DNA from: an uncultured Phycisphaerales bacterium | GTDB lineage: Bacteria > Planctomycetota > Phycisphaerae > Phycisphaerales > UBA1924 | Assembly (NCBI GenBank): GCA_937858155.1 | Contig: CALLYM010000096.1 | Coordinates: 1 to 36,431 of the forward strand | Direction of reading: 5' to 3' | Length of the DNA stretch: 36,431 nucleotides | In this document: positions 33,955 to 36,431 of the stretch, one piece after another | Layout: each line of letters opens with the position of its first letter | Position numbering within the stretch: position 1 is the first letter of the stretch | Made by a program: the position numbers and the translations under genes | Notes under the pieces: generated by a model | What the model was told of the DNA's origin: nothing | Databases searched by the model: none | What the model saw: only the letters and a program-made list of their open reading frames with translations

Positions 33955-34296
33955 TCAAACCCGCATCTGCTTCACCTCGTCGTACGCCTCCATCATGCGG
34001 TTGCGCAGCGACTGAAGCATCTTGAAAGCGTTCTCGGCTTTCTGTGTGGCCATGATGACGCCCTCGATGTCATTGCGGTCGCCTGTCATGGCATCCTCCG
34101 CAGCGCGCGTCGCCTCAACCTGCGCGTCGTTGGCCTGACGCAGGTTGTCCATGAGGACGTCCTTGAATGACGCACCGCCTGCCCCCGCGGCGCCAGCCGC
34201 GTCGCCGGTTCCGATCGGACGGAAAACGCCCCCCGCCGCCGGCTGGGGTGGCCTCAATGAACTTGGCTGACTGATGAATCCAAGCGGGTCTGCCAT
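33955..34296 (-). CDS. fliE: Flagellar rod/basal-body adaptor FliE
   Basis: This 113-aa protein has a disordered Pro/Gly-rich N-terminus. The conserved FliE helical C-terminus is 'SFKDVLMDNLRQANDAQVEA' and 'IMATQKAENAFKMLQSLRNR', ending 'MMEAYDEVKQMRV'. It joins the MS ring to the rod. The ATG at 34296 is chosen; a GTG two codons upstream is also close to the GGGAG ribosome-binding site. It is followed by a 195-nt gap before fliF that contains two short palindromes (33815-33830, 33844-33858) and no clear promoter. Confidence 0.92.
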   Translation of the reverse strand: MADPLGFISQPSSLRPPQPAAGGVFRPIGTGDAAGAAGAGGASFKDVLMDNLRQANDAQVEATRAAEDAMTGDRNDIEGVIMATQKAENAFKMLQSLRNRMMEAYDEVKQMRV

Positions 34297-34324
34297 GACC
34301 ACGATTCTCCCAATGACTCTAGGC

Positions 34325-34744
34325 CTATGCGATCAGACGCAGGGCCTGTGCGATCATCGCCTTGGTGGTCTCCGCCGCCGCCGCGTTTGCTTCGTACGCC
34401 CGGGTCGCCTCCAGCATGTTCACCTGCTCGACAACCGGGTTGACGTTAGATTCCTGCACATACCCCTCGTAGGGACCGCTCTTGAGCGCAAACGGATGCC
34501 CGGGCTCCCACCGAAGGTTGAACGGCGACCTGTCCATCTCCACGGAGACCACGTGAACACCCATTTCCTTCCCCTCGGGGGTGTCGGCGTCCGGATTCCC
34601 CGCGCCCAGGCTCACCATGCGGGCGCGGTAGGGCGTGCCATCAGGCATCACAGAGTTGCGGTTCGCGATATTCGCGGAAATGGCGGTGAGGCGCATCCGC
34701 TGCGCCTGCATGCCGCTGGTCGATATGTCGAGTGCTCCAAACAT
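34325..34744 (-). CDS. flgC: Flagellar basal-body rod protein FlgC
   Basis: This 139-aa protein begins 'MFGALDISTSGMQAQRMRLT' with 'ISANIANRNSVM', and ends 'VVEQVNMLEATRAYEANAAA', the paired N- and C-terminal rod helices of FlgC. It forms the proximal rod in the periplasm. The length is typical (~135). GAGG lies about 7 nt before the ATG. It follows flgB by 54 nt and precedes fliE by 28 nt. Confidence 0.95.
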   Translation of the reverse strand: MFGALDISTSGMQAQRMRLTAISANIANRNSVMPDGTPYRARMVSLGAGNPDADTPEGKEMGVHVVSVEMDRSPFNLRWEPGHPFALKSGPYEGYVQESNVNPVVEQVNMLEATRAYEANAAAAETTKAMIAQALRLIA

Positions 34745-34798
34745 GTGTGCCTCACGAGCGATGCTCGAAAGCCCGCCTGCTGCTTACTTCAACAACCG

Positions 34799-35236
34799 CT
34801 ACACCCTGCCGCTGATCGCGGATTTCAGAATCCCCTGCTGCTGCCGGATCAGGTCTGTCGCGACCCTGTACGCCAGTTGGTTCTCCGCAAGGTCTTTCAT
34901 CAGCGTCTCCAGGTCGGCGTCGTTGCGGTCGTGCCCGAGGGCCCCCCTGGAAGGTGTCTTGGGATTGAGGGAGATCGCCCCGGTGCTTGAGAGTTCCACT
35001 TCATCCGTTGACACAGCCGTAAACCGCCCAGATTCGCCCCCGGTCTCTTCCCGGCGGTCTTTGACCGCTTCCTGCAACGCCTTCTGAAACGCCCCCACGT
35101 CCACATCCATGGCCCTGAAGTTGGGGGTCTCCAGGTTGGCGATGTTGTGGGTGATGACCTTGTGCCGCGCGGCGGTAAAACGCACCATCTCCTCGAGGGC
35201 AGGCATGGCGCCGGTATTGGACAGTTCGCCGAGCAT
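34799..35236 (-). CDS. flgB: Flagellar basal-body rod protein FlgB
   Basis: This 145-aa protein has the FlgB N-terminus 'MPALEEMVRFTAARHKVITH' followed by 'NIANLETPNFRAMDVDVGAF' and the C-terminal helix 'DLAENQLAYRVATDLIRQQQ'. It is a proximal rod subunit. The frame is open further upstream, but the ATG at 35236 (GGAAGG about 7 nt before) gives the family start. It is the first gene after the sigma-54 activator. The -24/-12 motif upstream would start transcription at about 35237, exactly at the ATG. Confidence 0.92.
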   Translation of the reverse strand: MLGELSNTGAMPALEEMVRFTAARHKVITHNIANLETPNFRAMDVDVGAFQKALQEAVKDRREETGGESGRFTAVSTDEVELSSTGAISLNPKTPSRGALGHDRNDADLETLMKDLAENQLAYRVATDLIRQQQGILKSAISGRV

Positions 35237-35247
35237 GCCGAACCTTC

Positions 35248-35263
35248 CGCAATCCGAGTGCCG
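35248..35263 (-). promoter_or_regulatory. Sigma-54 -24/-12 promoter candidate for the flgB operon
   Basis: The minus strand reads CGGCACTCGGATTGCG: GGCAC, five bases, TTGC, sharing 14 of 16 positions with the flgE site. It lies in the ~97-nt gap between the activator gene and flgB, but its predicted transcription start falls on the flgB ATG. Confidence 0.6.
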
Positions 35264-35333
35264 GACCTCCGATCCACAAACTGCCGAGGTGCGCAAGGAA
35301 CTGCACCCCGGCCGCGCGGCTCCAGCAACGCTG

Positions 35334-36431
35334 CTACAGGCTCTCCGCGACAAGCCCCGTCTGCTTCCACTTCTTGAGCTTCAGCCCCAGCGTGCGGACA
35401 CCGATTCCTAGGGCGTGAGCGGTCTTCTGGCGGTGACCTTTGAAGTGGACCAGGGCATTGATGATCGCCTCGCGCTCGATATCTTCCAACTGCTTGAGGG
35501 TGCCGGATATCCCGTCCGTGTAGTTGGGCGCGTGGAACACGCCGTTGCTGGGCTTGAACTCGATCGCCTGCCCGCCCATCGCGCCGGTGCCGGATGCCGC
35601 TGCCCGGGGCTGACCCGTAAGCCACGGTTCGATCAGGTTCCGGGAGATCACCGCGGACTCTCCATTGTGCAGGCCCGCCAGCACCACCGCACGCTCGCAG
35701 ATGTTCTGAAGCTCACGCACGTTGCCCGGCCAGGAGTAGTCCTGCATCAGCATGATCGCGTCGCTCTCGACCGTCGGCACGCTCCGCCCCTCGCGGGAGC
35801 AGATATCACTGATGAAGTACGTCACGAGGTCCGGCACGTCCTCCAAGCGCTGGCGGAGCGGGGGAACCGCTACCGGGAGCACATTCAGCCGGTAGTACAG
35901 GTCCTGGCGGAACTCGTTCTTCCCGCAGGACGTAGGCAGGTCGCGGTTGCTCGTCGCGATCACACGCACATCAACGCCGATGGAAAGACTGCTGCCAACC
36001 CGCTCAAAGCTCCGCTCCTGCAGGACGCGCAGGAGTTTCGCCTGGATCGCCTGGGACACCTCGCTCACCTCGTCCAGCAGCAGCGTGCCCTGGTCCGCCA
36101 GTTCAAAGCGGCCCTTGCGCAGCCGCTCGGCGCCCGTGAACGCGCCCTTCTCATGCCCGAACAGCTCGCTCTCGAGCAGGTTCTCCGGGATGGCGCCGCA
36201 GTTGATCGCGACGAACGGCGCGTTCTTGCGCGCGCCGCGCGTGTGGATCGCGCGGGCGACGAGCTCCTTGCCGACGCCGCTCTCGCCGTGGATGAGCACC
36301 GTCGTCTTGAAGTCGGCGATCTTGGAGATGGTGCGGAAGATCTCCGCCATCGGCGGGCTCTTCGCGAGGATGTTCTCGAACTGGCTCCCCTCGCGGATCT
36401 GCTCGCGCAGCGCGCGGTTCTCGCGCCGCAG
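35334..36431 (-). CDS. Sigma-54-dependent transcriptional activator (NtrC/FlrC type), partial at the right edge
   Basis: The 365 residues in the window hold a complete AAA+ domain and the DNA-binding end. Walker A is 'IHGESGVGKELVARAIH', then 'ELFGHEKGAFTGAERLRKGR' with the GAFTGA loop that contacts sigma-54. Walker B is 'GTLLLDEVSEV' and the arginine-finger region 'YYRLNVLPVAVPPLRQR' follows. The C-terminal Fis-type helix-turn-helix is 'EREAIINALVHFKGHRQKTA' and 'HALGIGVRTLGLKLKKW'. The receiver or sensor N-terminus lies beyond the window; 'LRRENRALREQI' before the AAA+ domain looks like a linker helix. Its place directly before flgB suggests it controls the flagellar genes. Confidence 0.92.
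   Translation of the reverse strand: MRRENRALREQIREGSQFENILAKSPPMAEIFRTISKIADFKTTVLIHGESGVGKELVARAIHTRGARKNAPFVAINCGAIPENLLESELFGHEKGAFTGAERLRKGRFELADQGTLLLDEVSEVSQAIQAKLLRVLQERSFERVGSSLSIGVDVRVIATSNRDLPTSCGKNEFRQDLYYRLNVLPVAVPPLRQRLEDVPDLVTYFISDICSREGRSVPTVESDAIMLMQDYSWPGNVRELQNICERAVVLAGLHNGESAVISRNLIEPWLTGQPRAAASGTGAMGGQAIEFKPSNGVFHAPNYTDGISGTLKQLEDIEREAIINALVHFKGHRQKTAHALGIGVRTLGLKLKKWKQTGLVAESL

Noticed and set aside
1-36431. CRISPR arrays, insertion sequences, rRNA, prophage genes
   Set aside because: None recognised on either strand; the only strong repeats are coding repeats (Gly-X-Y, poly-Ala, poly-Gly, dockerin-like units).

Overview
The window looks like a metagenome-derived contig from a motile Phycisphaerales-type planctomycete (inference). 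The pointers are high GC, two secreted proteins ending in the 'DFNxD...PDTxDIDALL...GGPC' dockerin-like repeat, an N-terminal 'FTYQGRL' domain typical of planctomycete exported proteins, and a planctomycete-style flagellar operon. About the first 1.34 kb probably comes from a different genome. There a glucose-6-phosphate isomerase-like gene and a heptose-1-phosphate adenylyltransferase gene are followed by the first ~22 codons of a SnoaL-like gene. That gene runs straight into the antisense 3' part of a saccharopine-dehydrogenase-like gene whose own C-terminus is missing. I read this as an assembly junction near 1330-1355.

From about 1.35 to 4.6 kb there is housekeeping DNA: saccharopine dehydrogenase-like, metK, nadD and tRNA-Glu(UUC). 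From 4.8 to 7.1 kb there are four small unrecognised or DUF genes on the plus strand. From 7.3 to 12.7 kb there is a minus-strand secreted set. It holds a large gluzincin metallopeptidase with a C-terminal dockerin-like repeat, a collagen-like protein with 97 uninterrupted Gly-X-Y triplets, and a small dockerin-like protein that overlaps the collagen gene by ATGA. A GH15 glycosidase follows, then fliN, fabF and acpP, and a DUF1444 gene on the opposite strand.

From the right edge back to 18.4 kb, every gene lies on the minus strand. The order of transcription is sigma-54 activator (cut by the edge), flgB, flgC, fliE, fliF, fliG, fliH, fliI, fliJ, a MotE-like gene, fliK, flgD, a TIGR02530-like gene, flgE, a HEAT lipoprotein, an RsbW-like kinase, a STAS protein, an MlaE-like permease, a DUF971 gene and recG. 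Many pairs overlap by ATGA or GTGA.

The most interesting regulatory signal is a -24/-12 sigma-54 motif, GGCAC-N5-TTGC. By eye I find it four times in the window, all on the minus strand and all at flagellar genes: upstream of flgB, upstream of flgE, at the start of the isolated fliN, and inside fliK ahead of flgD. With the activator gene next to flgB, this suggests a sigma-54-controlled flagellar regulon that includes the detached fliN. The most interesting protein module is the overlapping lipoprotein / anti-sigma-type kinase / STAS / MlaE set. Its STAS protein has an MlaB-like 'TAGL' site and could link partner-switching phosphorylation to a lipid transporter.
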